From NCBI GenBank assembly GCA_041263285.1, contig JBFSVS010000023.1, forward strand, positions 1 through 12,257: a stretch of 12,257 nucleotides of DNA, written 5' to 3'. The notes beneath the pieces were generated by a model, which saw nothing but the letters and a program-made list of their open reading frames with translations, was not told the origin of the DNA and did not search any database. This DNA comes from Acidiparvus fluvialis (GTDB lineage: Bacteria; Acidobacteriota; Holophagae; Holophagales; Holophagaceae). The position numbers and the translations under genes are program-made. Below, one piece after another: positions 1-6,797 of the stretch (position 1 is the stretch's first letter; every line of letters begins with the position of its first letter).

Positions 1-445
1 CTTGCCATCCTATTCCAGCCCTTTGGGCGAGTTGTCGCTCAAGGAGAGGAGCGGTATCTACACAAACCTTACCCTCTATCGAAGAGTTGAACTTTTGAAT
101 AGTTTCTAAGATTTGAAGAAGCTTTTTTTTGATTACCCAATGATAATCTTCGCCCCAAAGATAGCGCGAAGCTTTCTGGGCTCCCAATTTGCCTGGAATA
201 CAATCAGGACGAGCGTAAGGGTAAAAGACCACTAAAGCTACCTGTGCAGATCCTTCTATACTCTTTGGGTTAAGGAGTTTAATGGGATCAAGGTAGGGTA
301 AGTGTTGGTGATGGTTTTTTTTAAACCAACTGTCTAGTTTTTTGGAATCACTTTCGAAGGGATCTAAACCAGCTATACCTACCCGACCGAACCCTTCAGC
401 TAAGGCCAAATTCACTATCATTTTTTTAAGATCTATTGGGTTCAT
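1..445 (-). CDS. queG: Epoxyqueuosine reductase QueG, N-terminal part (cut by window edge)
   Basis: QueG reduces epoxyqueuosine to queuosine in the wobble position of tRNAs with GUN anticodons; it is a cytosolic cobalamin and [4Fe-4S] enzyme. I translated the open frame leftward from the ATG at 443-445; it stays open to base 1, giving 148 residues of a protein that is usually about 350-380. Recognisable parts are the N-terminal segment with GFGRVGIAG (residues 18-26), a YL-containing segment near 51, VALVVFYPYA (69-78), SRYLWGEDYH (93-102) and VDTAPLLERQLAQRAGIGW (129-147). The last is the most diagnostic block and carries D130, the counterpart of the proposed catalytic Asp of QueG. The ferredoxin-like and C-terminal domains lie outside the window. 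No strong Shine-Dalgarno precedes the ATG. The gene is divergent from pgsA across 91 nt. The identification is firm; only completeness is unknown. Confidence 0.9.
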   Translation of the reverse strand, partial: MNPIDLKKMIVNLALAEGFGRVGIAGLDPFESDSKKLDSWFKKNHHQHLPYLDPIKLLNPKSIEGSAQVALVVFYPYARPDCIPGKLGAQKASRYLWGEDYHWVIKKKLLQILETIQKFNSSIEGKVCVDTAPLLERQLAQRAGIGWQ

Positions 446-536
446 CGTGCTGCTTTACTTGTAAATTCTTGAATGTAGTTGATTCGGGGATAGTGGTTTT
501 GCCTTCCTTTGGATAGCCTAGGTAAATGGACATCCT

Positions 537-1178
537 ATGAGAATGACCCCCTCTAATTATCTTAGTTTGGCTAGGATCTTGCTTGTACCGGTTTTAGTAG
601 TAGTTTTACTAACGCGGATAGAGCATTACCATGTAATCGGTGTAGTTGTCTTTTGGATCGCCGCAATTACAGATGGTTTAGATGGTTATCTAGCACGTCG
701 TTGGAGACAAGTCACTAAGATAGGAGCCTTGCTCGATCCTCTTGCTGATAAAATGTTGATTACCGGTGCACTAATTTCTTTGATTGAGTTGCAACATGAT
801 GGACATAGTCTTGCCCCAGCCTGGATGGTTTTTATCATTTTGATAAGAGAGTTTGCCATTACGGGCTTAAGATCCATTGCAGCTGAAGACGGTCTGATTA
901 TTAGTGCAGGTATTCTTGGAAAATGGAAAGTCGGTCTTCAGATCGCTGCTATTTCCTTACTTATATTGGGTCCTAAATTAGACCAGTGGTTCTACGAGTG
1001 GACCGACCTGCGACTATTTCAATACTTTATTACCCTCCGTTATCCTTTTGCATTTTTTCTAGGGATGGGGACCCTTATTTTATGGATTTCTCTAATAGTC
1101 GCTCTCTGGAGTGGCTATCGGTATGTAACAACTTATTGGAATCACCTTCAATCAAACGGAGACCTTAAAAATGACTAA
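537..1178 (+). CDS. pgsA: CDP-diacylglycerol--glycerol-3-phosphate 3-phosphatidyltransferase
   Basis: This inner-membrane enzyme transfers phosphatidyl from CDP-diacylglycerol to glycerol-3-phosphate, making phosphatidylglycerophosphate, the committed step to phosphatidylglycerol and cardiolipin. The CDP-alcohol phosphotransferase signature is complete: D46, D49, G50, A53, R54, G63, D67 and D71 (DGLDGYLARR followed by GALLDPLAD). Hydrophobic segments lie at about 12-25, 31-44, 73-83, 94-110, 122-145 and 168-192, and the length of 213 aa is slightly above the usual 180-200. The N-terminal NYLSLARILLVPVL matches the family start. M3 (base 543) is an equally possible start, because MTPSNYLS resembles family N-termini. 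The ribosome site is weak: a GGA at 528-530 lies 6 nt before the 537 ATG. It heads a cluster whose next gene overlaps its end by 8 nt. Paralogous CDP-alcohol transferases such as PssA are less likely given the sequence around the motif. Confidence 0.93.
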   Translation: MRMTPSNYLSLARILLVPVLVVVLLTRIEHYHVIGVVVFWIAAITDGLDGYLARRWRQVTKIGALLDPLADKMLITGALISLIELQHDGHSLAPAWMVFIILIREFAITGLRSIAAEDGLIISAGILGKWKVGLQIAAISLLILGPKLDQWFYEWTDLRLFQYFITLRYPFAFFLGMGTLILWISLIVALWSGYRYVTTYWNHLQSNGDLKND

Positions 1179-1779
1179 GCGTTATCTTTGGAGCGGCCTA
1201 TTTACACTTTTACCTCTCTTAATTACTTTTCTAATTTTGAAGTTAGTAAGCGGTTGGTTGATTTCCCTATATCAAAGCCCACTCTTGGAAGTATTGGACA
1301 TGCTTGGCTACAGCAATCCTTCTGACTTGGAGCTTTTCCTTTTTTCAATCATAGGAACCTTCTTGATTCTTTTTATTTTTGGAGTTTTAGTCAGTAATAC
1401 TATTGGTCGACAACTTCTTAAATGGGTTGAAGAACTAATTCTAAAAATTCCTATTATAAAAAGTATCTACAGTTCAATTAGCCATCTGACATCAGCAATA
1501 CAAAATCCTAATAAAGCTAGTTTCAATGAGGTTGTGATGGTCGAGTTTCCAAATGCGGGAAGTCAGACACTTGGATTTATCGCTCATAAAGATTGCTCTT
1601 GGATTAGTCCTCAAGGTACTGAGTGGTATTCCGTATTTATTCCTACATCGCCAAACCCAAGTAATGGGTACGTCGTAATGTTGCCTAAGGAAAAAATTAA
1701 ATCTACTTCGATTGCTCCCGACGAAGCCTTTACATGGGTTGTAAGTTGTGGAGTCATTATTCCCAAAGGTTCTCGTTGA
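1171..1779 (+). CDS. DUF502 family integral membrane protein
   Basis: This is a conserved membrane protein of unknown biochemical function. The 202 aa contain two transmembrane helices (about 6-30 and 53-76), then the family's hallmark segment IPIIKSIYSS (93-102). A mainly soluble domain follows, with VVMVEFPNAG (121-130), TLGFIA (133-138) and VFIPTSPNPSNGYVVMLPKE (155-174), ending in a GVIIPKG tail. Length and block order fit DUF502. A good Shine-Dalgarno (GGAG, 1158-1161) sits 9 nt before the ATG, inside the end of pgsA; the two genes overlap by 8 nt, so translation is probably coupled. Neighbourhood with pgsA suggests an envelope role, but that is inference; the family has no agreed reaction and I assign none. 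Confidence 0.88.
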   Translation: MTKRYLWSGLFTLLPLLITFLILKLVSGWLISLYQSPLLEVLDMLGYSNPSDLELFLFSIIGTFLILFIFGVLVSNTIGRQLLKWVEELILKIPIIKSIYSSISHLTSAIQNPNKASFNEVVMVEFPNAGSQTLGFIAHKDCSWISPQGTEWYSVFIPTSPNPSNGYVVMLPKEKIKSTSIAPDEAFTWVVSCGVIIPKGSR

Positions 1780-2519
1780 TGAGTAATCAGCCTTTTGAGG
1801 GTAGACAAATCTTAGTGACAGGAGCAGGAAGTGGAATAGGAAGGGCTACCGCACGCAGATTAAGTTCAATGGGTGCAGAGTTAATATTGATCGGGCGTCG
1901 CCTAGATAAATTAAAAGAAACGCTACCAAAAGCTCAATCTATTGGCTTGGACCATTGCAACCAAAGTGAATTAATAAAATTCTCGAAGCAGTGTGGACCG
2001 CTTGATGGCATGTTCCTCAATGCGGGATCTTACGAGACTGGAAACGTAGAAAAGGGTGATCCAGCGATATTTCACCATATGATTCAGCAGAATCTAGCAG
2101 GTCCATGGAATATGGCTCACTATTTGGGGCCACATTTGACTGAGGGTGCTAGCGTTGTCCTCACGGGTTCTAATGTAGGTATTCGAGCTGTCCCCTTACA
2201 GGCAGCCTATGGTGTAGCAAAAGCTGGAGTACATATGTTGGCTCAATACCTTGCTCAGGAATGGGCCCCTAGGCAAATTCGAGTAAATGCAATTGCACCT
2301 GGACCAGTAGCCACAGATATGCTTCTTGATCGGATTAAAGACTCTCTTGAGCCAGAACAAAGCTTAAATAATCTTAAAAAGGTAAACCCACTAAATCGCA
2401 TTGGACAAGCTGAGGAAATTGCCTCTCTCGTTGTTTACCTTTTGGGATCCGAGAGCCAGTGGCTTACGGGCGCAGTTATCCCTTTCGATGGCGGAGCAGG
2501 AGCCGTACACCCTGGCTAA
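1779..2519 (+). CDS. Short-chain dehydrogenase/reductase (classical SDR), substrate unknown
   Basis: A cytosolic NAD(P)-dependent oxidoreductase of the classical SDR type, 246 aa, the usual length. The Rossmann cofactor motif is T14-G15-A16-G17-S18-G19-I20-G21, the NAG motif is N81-A82-G83, and the catalytic tetrad is complete as N105, S131, Y144 and K148, with the expected S-x12-Y-x3-K spacing. Basic residues R40-R41 after the second strand favour NADP(H). The C-terminal half has VNAIAPGPVATDM and a final FDGGAG typical of the family. I chose the ATG at 1779 rather than one at 1734. The former overlaps the DUF502 stop by one base, has AAAGG (1765-1769) 9 nt upstream and gives a family-like N-terminus; the latter adds 15 residues read through the neighbour. 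SDR sequence alone does not show the substrate; FabG-like and sugar or alcohol dehydrogenase roles are all possible. Confidence 0.9.
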   Translation: MSNQPFEGRQILVTGAGSGIGRATARRLSSMGAELILIGRRLDKLKETLPKAQSIGLDHCNQSELIKFSKQCGPLDGMFLNAGSYETGNVEKGDPAIFHHMIQQNLAGPWNMAHYLGPHLTEGASVVLTGSNVGIRAVPLQAAYGVAKAGVHMLAQYLAQEWAPRQIRVNAIAPGPVATDMLLDRIKDSLEPEQSLNNLKKVNPLNRIGQAEEIASLVVYLLGSESQWLTGAVIPFDGGAGAVHPG

Positions 2520-2523
2520 TTCT

Positions 2524-3744
2524 CTAATCTTCTAGAAATTCTAGGGATCTGCTGTGCGTTTCTTGCATCCCACGGATTGACAAAAGTCCAATGGCAAAGA
2601 CGACAACTCCAATTACAAGGGCCGAAGTTAAATTTCCGATACGGTGATTGAGCGCTAGAAAAATAATCGACATAGGACTTACCGACCATCGAACAAAATT
2701 GGGGACTGAAGTGGTTACGGTTGATCTGAGATTCGTTCCGAAATGCTCACTCGCAGTCGTTACAAAAACTGCCCAATAACCCAGGGCTATCCCGAAGATA
2801 AATGCAAAAAGATAGAATTGCGAGGGACTGAGCCCTGGAGTCAAAAGAAAAACAAGAGAGCAAAGGGCACTGAGTAGGACAAAAATATAGAGTATTTTTT
2901 TACGACTTCCTAATATTTGACTAAGAAATCCACTCAGAATATCTCCCAATACTAGCCCAGCGTAGCAGGACGCAATCGCGTTACCGGCTTGAATAATACC
3001 GGTGTAACGTAGAGAGATTGCAAACTCAGGAGAGTAAAACATCAAGATTCCAACTCCATACCAAAGAGGAATCCCAACCCCTATACATCGAGCAAAACGC
3101 ATGAAGCGTTCTCGAGTTTTAAAAAGTGAAAGAAAGTCTCCCTGAGGCACCTCTCGATTCTGAGATTCTCTGAAAAGAATACTTTCGCCTACGCCAACTC
3201 TGAGAAGCAAAAGAGCTAGTCCTAAGATCCCACCAGTGAGATAAGCATGACTCCAAGACAAATGCTGTCCAGCTAAATTAGCGAAGATGGCCCCACTCAC
3301 TCCTACTGAAGCTACGATGGTCGTTCCGTAACCTCTGATATCAGAAGGAAGTGATTCACCTACAAGCGTAATGGCTGCTCCCAACTCGCCTGCTAAACCA
3401 AACCCAGCAATTAAGCGGCAGACGGCATACTGAGGAACGGTAGTAACAAAAGCATTAGCAATATTAGCGACTGAATAAACTGCAATCGATCCAAATAGAA
3501 CTGAGAGTCTCCCTTTCTTATCGCCAAGAATTCCCCAAAAAACGCCTCCGATCACCAGCCCCCACACCTGCATATTTTGCAAAAATATGCCTACAGGGAG
3601 CGTTTCCCCTATGGGGATACCAATACCAATAAGACTTTGCTGTCGGACAATTCCAAAAAGTAGTAAATCAAAAATATCAACGAAATAACCTAAGGCTGCT
3701 ACCAGAACAGTCAATGTACAAGCTCGACGTATATTGTTTAACAT
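2524..3744 (-). CDS. MFS transporter, metabolite:H+ symporter-like
   Basis: An inner-membrane major facilitator transporter of 406 aa with about twelve hydrophobic segments. Family marks are the loop 2-3 motif GDKKGR (74-79), RLIAGFGLAGELG (110-122) in helix 4 with E120, and a C-terminal-half block TASEHFGTNLRST (330-342) followed by R352, typical of the sugar and metabolite:proton symporters (ProP/ShiA-like). Acidic residues D23 and D26 sit in helix 1, where protonation-coupled members often carry charge. The start is 9 nt after the acyl-CoA dehydrogenase stop and has no Shine-Dalgarno (the spacer ends GCCCTTTTT), so expression probably depends on coupling to the upstream gene. That pairing suggests uptake of a carboxylate or other precursor of the dehydrogenase substrate, which is inference. 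The substrate cannot be read from the sequence. Its 3' end faces the SDR gene across 4 nt. Confidence 0.87.
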   Translation of the reverse strand: MLNNIRRACTLTVLVAALGYFVDIFDLLLFGIVRQQSLIGIGIPIGETLPVGIFLQNMQVWGLVIGGVFWGILGDKKGRLSVLFGSIAVYSVANIANAFVTTVPQYAVCRLIAGFGLAGELGAAITLVGESLPSDIRGYGTTIVASVGVSGAIFANLAGQHLSWSHAYLTGGILGLALLLLRVGVGESILFRESQNREVPQGDFLSLFKTRERFMRFARCIGVGIPLWYGVGILMFYSPEFAISLRYTGIIQAGNAIASCYAGLVLGDILSGFLSQILGSRKKILYIFVLLSALCSLVFLLTPGLSPSQFYLFAFIFGIALGYWAVFVTTASEHFGTNLRSTVTTSVPNFVRWSVSPMSIIFLALNHRIGNLTSALVIGVVVFAIGLLSIRGMQETHSRSLEFLED

Positions 3745-3753
3745 AAAAAGGGC

Positions 3754-5652
3754 TTATATCTTTCCGAATTCCATAAATTCTATTTCTTTATCGAAGGTTA
3801 CACCATGCTCTATAAATTTATATTCCCCTTCTAGAATTGCCCGAGAGAGCTTAACTTTCTTGGAATCGTCATTCGAACTAAGATCATTGAATTTACTCTG
3901 GATGCGACGGAGCATTCTTCGGGCAAAAAGATCAGCTAATATGGTTTTTTCTCTTGAATTACTCGTTTTGGATCTGACTTGATCGTCAGCATGAATAATG
4001 GCTGCAGAAAGAGCAAAAAGATCTGCACCAATGTCTACAGCCCTAAAGAGGGTCGCCTGTTTCTTTTCCAGCTTTGGACCATGAATAACCATTTGATGGA
4101 AGATAGATCGACTCAGTCTTCGGGCAAATCGTTCTGATTTTCTTAGGTGTTGACCAAGAGCACCGTACGAGTGGTACTTAAGAAAGGTCGATAATCCCCA
4201 CCAACGACTAGGATACCACCAAGAATAAAATGCGATTACTTTAGGAATCGCTTTTATTCTAGTAATCCAACTACTTTTCGGATTCACCAAATCCCAAGCC
4301 TTGGACAAATGTTTATCAAGAGCTTCGCGAGCTATAAAAAGATGCATAATTTCCGAACTACCTTCAAATATTAAATTAATTCTAAAATCTCTCAACATAC
4401 GCTCAATAGCAACACCAGGTTCACCCCGGTTGATGAGACTATCGGCAGTTTCAAATCCTCGTCCACCCCTGATTTGGAGAGTGGTATCCACCATTTTCCA
4501 ACCTTCTTCGGTAGTCCATAACTTAGCAACCGCAGCCTCGAGACGAATATCCCGCGTTCCTTGATCGGCCATACGATTACAAAGGTAAGCCATGGATTCA
4601 ATTGCAAAAGAAGTGGACGTGATATCAGAAACCATGTGAGCTATAGCCTCGTGTTTTCCAATGACACTGCCCCACTGATATCTTTTTGAAGCCCACGCTC
4701 TAACAATTTGCGTGAGTCGCCTACCGCCACCTACCACTCCATTGGGAATTGAGAGCCGACCGGTATTGAGTGTTACAAGGGCTAATTTTAAACCTTTACC
4801 TTCTTTCCAGAGAAGGTTGTCCTTGGGAATACGAACATTGGTGAAACGAATGATTCCATTTTCAAGAGCACGCATGCCCATGAAATGGCACCGAGTGACA
4901 ACTTCCACTCCCGGCCAATTTCTTTCCACAATCACAGCTGATATTTTCTTGGTGTCTTCGTGGCGAGCCATCACCACGTAAAGTCCGGCAATAGTCCCAT
5001 TGGTGCACCAAAGCTTTTCCCCGTTCAGTACGAAATCTCCCTCGTTAGTTCGGGTTAGGGTTGTACTTAGATTGGCGGGATCCGATCCAACCTCTCCTTC
5101 CGTAAGAGCAAAAGCTGTAATCATTCCCTTTGCTACCCGAGGTAAATACTTCTCTTTTTGTGCCTCCGTCCCAAAATGCATCAATGGATTAGGAATTCCG
5201 ATACTCTGATGTGCCGATAGCAAAGCTAGTAGATTCGAATCTTGTGATCCAAGTAATTCCATAATTTTTCCATACTCGGACAACGTAAATCCTAACCCCC
5301 CATATTTTTTTGGTATTTTCATTCCCATGGCACCCATCTCAGCCAGCTTTTGTATAATTTCGGGCGGGTATTGGCCTTCTCGATCAATTCGATTAGAATC
5401 TACTTGAGTTTCAAGAAAAGTTTTCATCTGGGAATAAAACTTAAGGAAATCATCACTAAAGGGCTTAGCAGTTGGCACAGATGTGAGAATCCCAAGATTA
5501 AAAGAGCCCCCAAATATTTCTTTAATGAAGCTCTCCGAGGTCCAAGTATCTTCTCGCGCATCTTCGGCAACCTGTCTAGATTCCTCTTCAGATAATCTCT
5601 TTCCTGTATTTACATTCAAATCAGAAACGCTTGCTTGAAGATGATCCGACAT
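3754..5652 (-). CDS. Acyl-CoA dehydrogenase, large VLCAD/ACAD9-like type
   Basis: An FAD enzyme that makes trans-2-enoyl-CoA from acyl-CoA, the first step of beta-oxidation. At 632 aa it is the long form: an N-terminal extension (1-60, with EEESRQVAEDARE at 22-34), the acyl-CoA dehydrogenase core, and a C-terminal helical extension (about 450-632) like that of VLCAD and ACAD9. In the core are KIPKKYGGLGF (112-122), the flavin/substrate strand FALTEGEVGSDPA (181-193), LNGEKLWCTNG (209-219), QIRGGRGF (393-400) and IFEGSSEIMHLF (428-439). E430 corresponds to the catalytic base of MCAD-type enzymes. A Trp-rich stretch at 475-485 (W478, W479, W484, W485) may lie on a membrane surface. GGGAG (5659-5663) stands 6 nt before the ATG, a strong ribosome site. 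It is first in a unit with the MFS gene 9 nt downstream. Chain-length preference is unknown. Confidence 0.92.
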   Translation of the reverse strand: MSDHLQASVSDLNVNTGKRLSEEESRQVAEDAREDTWTSESFIKEIFGGSFNLGILTSVPTAKPFSDDFLKFYSQMKTFLETQVDSNRIDREGQYPPEIIQKLAEMGAMGMKIPKKYGGLGFTLSEYGKIMELLGSQDSNLLALLSAHQSIGIPNPLMHFGTEAQKEKYLPRVAKGMITAFALTEGEVGSDPANLSTTLTRTNEGDFVLNGEKLWCTNGTIAGLYVVMARHEDTKKISAVIVERNWPGVEVVTRCHFMGMRALENGIIRFTNVRIPKDNLLWKEGKGLKLALVTLNTGRLSIPNGVVGGGRRLTQIVRAWASKRYQWGSVIGKHEAIAHMVSDITSTSFAIESMAYLCNRMADQGTRDIRLEAAVAKLWTTEEGWKMVDTTLQIRGGRGFETADSLINRGEPGVAIERMLRDFRINLIFEGSSEIMHLFIAREALDKHLSKAWDLVNPKSSWITRIKAIPKVIAFYSWWYPSRWWGLSTFLKYHSYGALGQHLRKSERFARRLSRSIFHQMVIHGPKLEKKQATLFRAVDIGADLFALSAAIIHADDQVRSKTSNSREKTILADLFARRMLRRIQSKFNDLSSNDDSKKVKLSRAILEGEYKFIEHGVTFDKEIEFMEFGKI

Positions 5653-5847
5653 TAATTTCTCCCTGCTTCTCTATTCTACTTTAATGGCTTATATTTCGAA
5701 CTAACCTGTTTTTATAATATTGACGAAGCCTTAGTAATTCTCATGTTGTTGGCCTCTAGTAGTTGTGATATTAATCGAGGCTTCTACGCCGGCTATTTTA
5801 AGATAGAAATCTTAGAACATGCATCATAATGGGTCACGAAGATCCTA

Positions 5848-5875
5848 GGCTACGGCTCTTGTAGCCCTGTTTTCT
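5848..5875 (+). terminator. Possible small intrinsic terminator hairpin
   Basis: GGCTAC (5848-5853) can pair perfectly with GTAGCC (5861-5866) around a 7-nt loop, followed by CTGTTTTCT. The six-pair stem with a short, interrupted T tail is weak for a rho-independent terminator. In this orientation there is no gene upstream on the plus strand, so it could instead be part of an unrecognised structured RNA or be chance. The opposite strand lacks a T tail. Confidence 0.25.
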
Positions 5876-6059
5876 CTCGATGCCCTAACAATCTAAGAAC
5901 GTCTAGGACTTCATCCAAAGCGGTCACGAGGTATAGATTGATCGATGATAGAGGATACTCTTTTGGGTTTTATAGTTACTTCAACAAATATCCCCTATTC
6001 CTGGGTACATCCGTATTGAAATATGGTTTTATACTGCGGATATTGGTCAATCATTCCAT

Positions 6060-6087
6060 TTGACGATCTCTTGGCATAGGTTAAAAT
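6060..6087 (+). promoter_or_regulatory. Sigma70-type promoter of the tRNA-Arg gene
   Basis: TTGACG at 6060-6065 (5 of 6 matches to the -35 consensus) and TAAAAT at 6082-6087 (5 of 6 to the -10) are separated by 16 nt. Transcription would begin around 6093-6095, a few bases before the mature tRNA 5' end at 6098, as is common for single bacterial tRNA genes. There is no GC-rich discriminator of the strict-stringent type. Confidence 0.6.
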
Positions 6088-6097
6088 CAGTCTTTCG

Positions 6098-6174
6098 GCA
6101 CCCGTAGCTCAGCTGGATAGAGCATCAGACTACGAATCTGGAGGTCGGGAGTTCGAATCTCTCCGGGTGCACCA
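6098..6174 (+). tRNA. tRNA-Arg (anticodon ACG)
   Basis: The 77-nt sequence folds into a standard cloverleaf. The acceptor GCACCCG pairs with CGGGTGC. The D arm is GCTC/GAGC and the anticodon stem TCAGA pairs with TCTGG (one G-U). The loop CTACGAA has anticodon ACG at 6132-6134, the variable loop has five bases, and the T arm is GGGAG/CTCTC (one G-U) with TTCGAAT. The 3' CCA is encoded (6172-6174). It decodes CGN arginine codons; A34 is expected to be converted to inosine by TadA, which is known for this tRNA class. The next base but one after CCA begins the stop codon of a gene on the other strand. Confidence 0.97.
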
Positions 6175-6175
6175 C

Positions 6176-6769
6176 TCAAGTCTGAGGCTCGATTCTTTTG
6201 CAGACATTTTCAAACCAAAAATATCTACATTCTTGAAGCATTTTATTTTCTAGGGCAGAATCTCGAAAAATTTCGTACTGACGATACTCTTCATTTCGCA
6301 AAAGGACGGCAACATCCCATTGGGGCAACTGGGTCAGGGCCATATACCAACGGCATTGCCACATGTATTCCTCGGGTATAAAAACCTCGGCATCATAGGC
6401 AGAGCTCCAATATCGCTTATTCGATCCAGTCTTGATTTCAAGGCCCTTAATCCACTCTTCTTTTTCATTGACTACGATGCCATCGGGGTTACCGATAATC
6501 CAAGATTCCTCTTTATGAATCAAGTGCCCCACTTGAACGACAGTTGCGCTATTTTTTTTAGCATACATCTCTATAATTCGTGGCTCCGCTTCAATACCAT
6601 GAAGCATAGCGGAATTCATAAGAGGCGGGCCACTTAAACCTAACTTATCCCTGTAAACATCCAAGGCCTTGCCCCATTTAGATCGACCCAAAATCTTAGC
6701 GACATCGGTACCAGTGATACCCTGGCGCCTAAGATCTAACCATACTTCGCGGTCTTGGATGATTGACAT
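6176..6769 (-). CDS. YqaJ-like (lambda exonuclease fold) nuclease, orphan
   Basis: A 197-aa protein of the YqaJ viral recombinase family, PD-(D/E)XK nucleases related to lambda Red exonuclease, which resect double-stranded DNA ends and usually work with a RecT or Beta annealing partner. Visible motifs are WLDLRRQGITGTDVAKILG (10-28), the conserved N-terminal signature; G58-x-E60-x-E62-P; the metal ligand D96 in IIGNPDGIV; E111-x-K113 in LEIKT; and the helix EEYMWQCRWYMALT (133-146) with Q138. All catalytic positions appear intact. No annealing protein, helicase or phage structural gene is in the window, so it is either a lone domesticated nuclease or a prophage remnant. It follows moeA by 28 nt on the same strand and stops 1 nt from the tRNA-Arg 3' end, facing it. 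An in-frame stop just upstream fixes the ATG. Its Shine-Dalgarno is unusually close. Confidence 0.85.
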   Translation of the reverse strand: MSIIQDREVWLDLRRQGITGTDVAKILGRSKWGKALDVYRDKLGLSGPPLMNSAMLHGIEAEPRIIEMYAKKNSATVVQVGHLIHKEESWIIGNPDGIVVNEKEEWIKGLEIKTGSNKRYWSSAYDAEVFIPEEYMWQCRWYMALTQLPQWDVAVLLRNEEYRQYEIFRDSALENKMLQECRYFWFENVCKRIEPQT

Positions 6770-6774
6770 TCCTT
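6770..6774 (-). promoter_or_regulatory. Ribosome binding site abutting the yqaJ-like start
   Basis: On the minus strand AAGGA directly touches the ATG (zero spacing), and an in-frame TAA overlaps its left part, so no earlier start is available in this frame. Normal spacing is 5-9 nt. Translation may be weak, or may depend on ribosomes finishing moeA 28 nt upstream. Confidence 0.4.
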
Positions 6775-6797
6775 AAGAATATCTAACTCGTATGAAA

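Larger units (their letters stand above)
5653..6097. other. Non-coding gap between the acyl-CoA dehydrogenase gene and tRNA-Arg
   Basis: No convincing gene is present in these 445 nt. Next to the dehydrogenase start is its leader and ribosome site. An A/T-rich patch at 5708-5720 could hold a -10 element for either strand (TATAAT at 5713-5718 on the plus strand, TATTAT on the minus strand at 5714-5719), but neither has a recognisable -35. A short hairpin lies at 5848-5866. A direct repeat of GGTCACGA occurs at 5832-5839 and 5922-5929. The right end holds the tRNA promoter. A 28-codon frame (5743-5829) has no ribosome site. I see no match to a known riboswitch or small RNA. Confidence 0.7.

Noticed and set aside
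499..527. Promoter for pgsA (TTGCCT, 17-nt spacer, GTAAAT)
   Set aside because: The -10 is poor and the start of transcription would fall almost on the ATG, leaving no room for a leader.
1734..1778. Longer start for the SDR gene
   Set aside because: The added 15 residues come from reading inside the DUF502 gene in another frame; the ATG at 1779 has a proper ribosome site and a family-like N-terminus.
4301..4981. Plus-strand open frames across the acyl-CoA dehydrogenase gene
   Set aside because: They lie opposite clearly coding sequence with intact family motifs, and their translations show no recognisable domain.
5743..5829. 28-codon open frame in the long gap, with a Cys after a short hydrophobic start
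   Set aside because: No ribosome site, no valid lipobox, no recognisable homology and a length expected by chance.
5832..5929. Direct repeat GGTCACGA, two copies
   Set aside because: An 8-base repeat with diverging flanks in 445 nt is not strong; recorded as part of the gap but not called as a repeat element.
6150..6174. Attachment site (duplicate of the tRNA 3' end)
   Set aside because: I looked for a second copy of the T-arm/acceptor sequence in the window and saw none, and there is no integrase.
6175..6197. Hairpin CTCA/TGAG followed by a T-rich tail after the tRNA
   Set aside because: Only four base pairs, and it lies within the end of the exonuclease gene; too weak to call a terminator.
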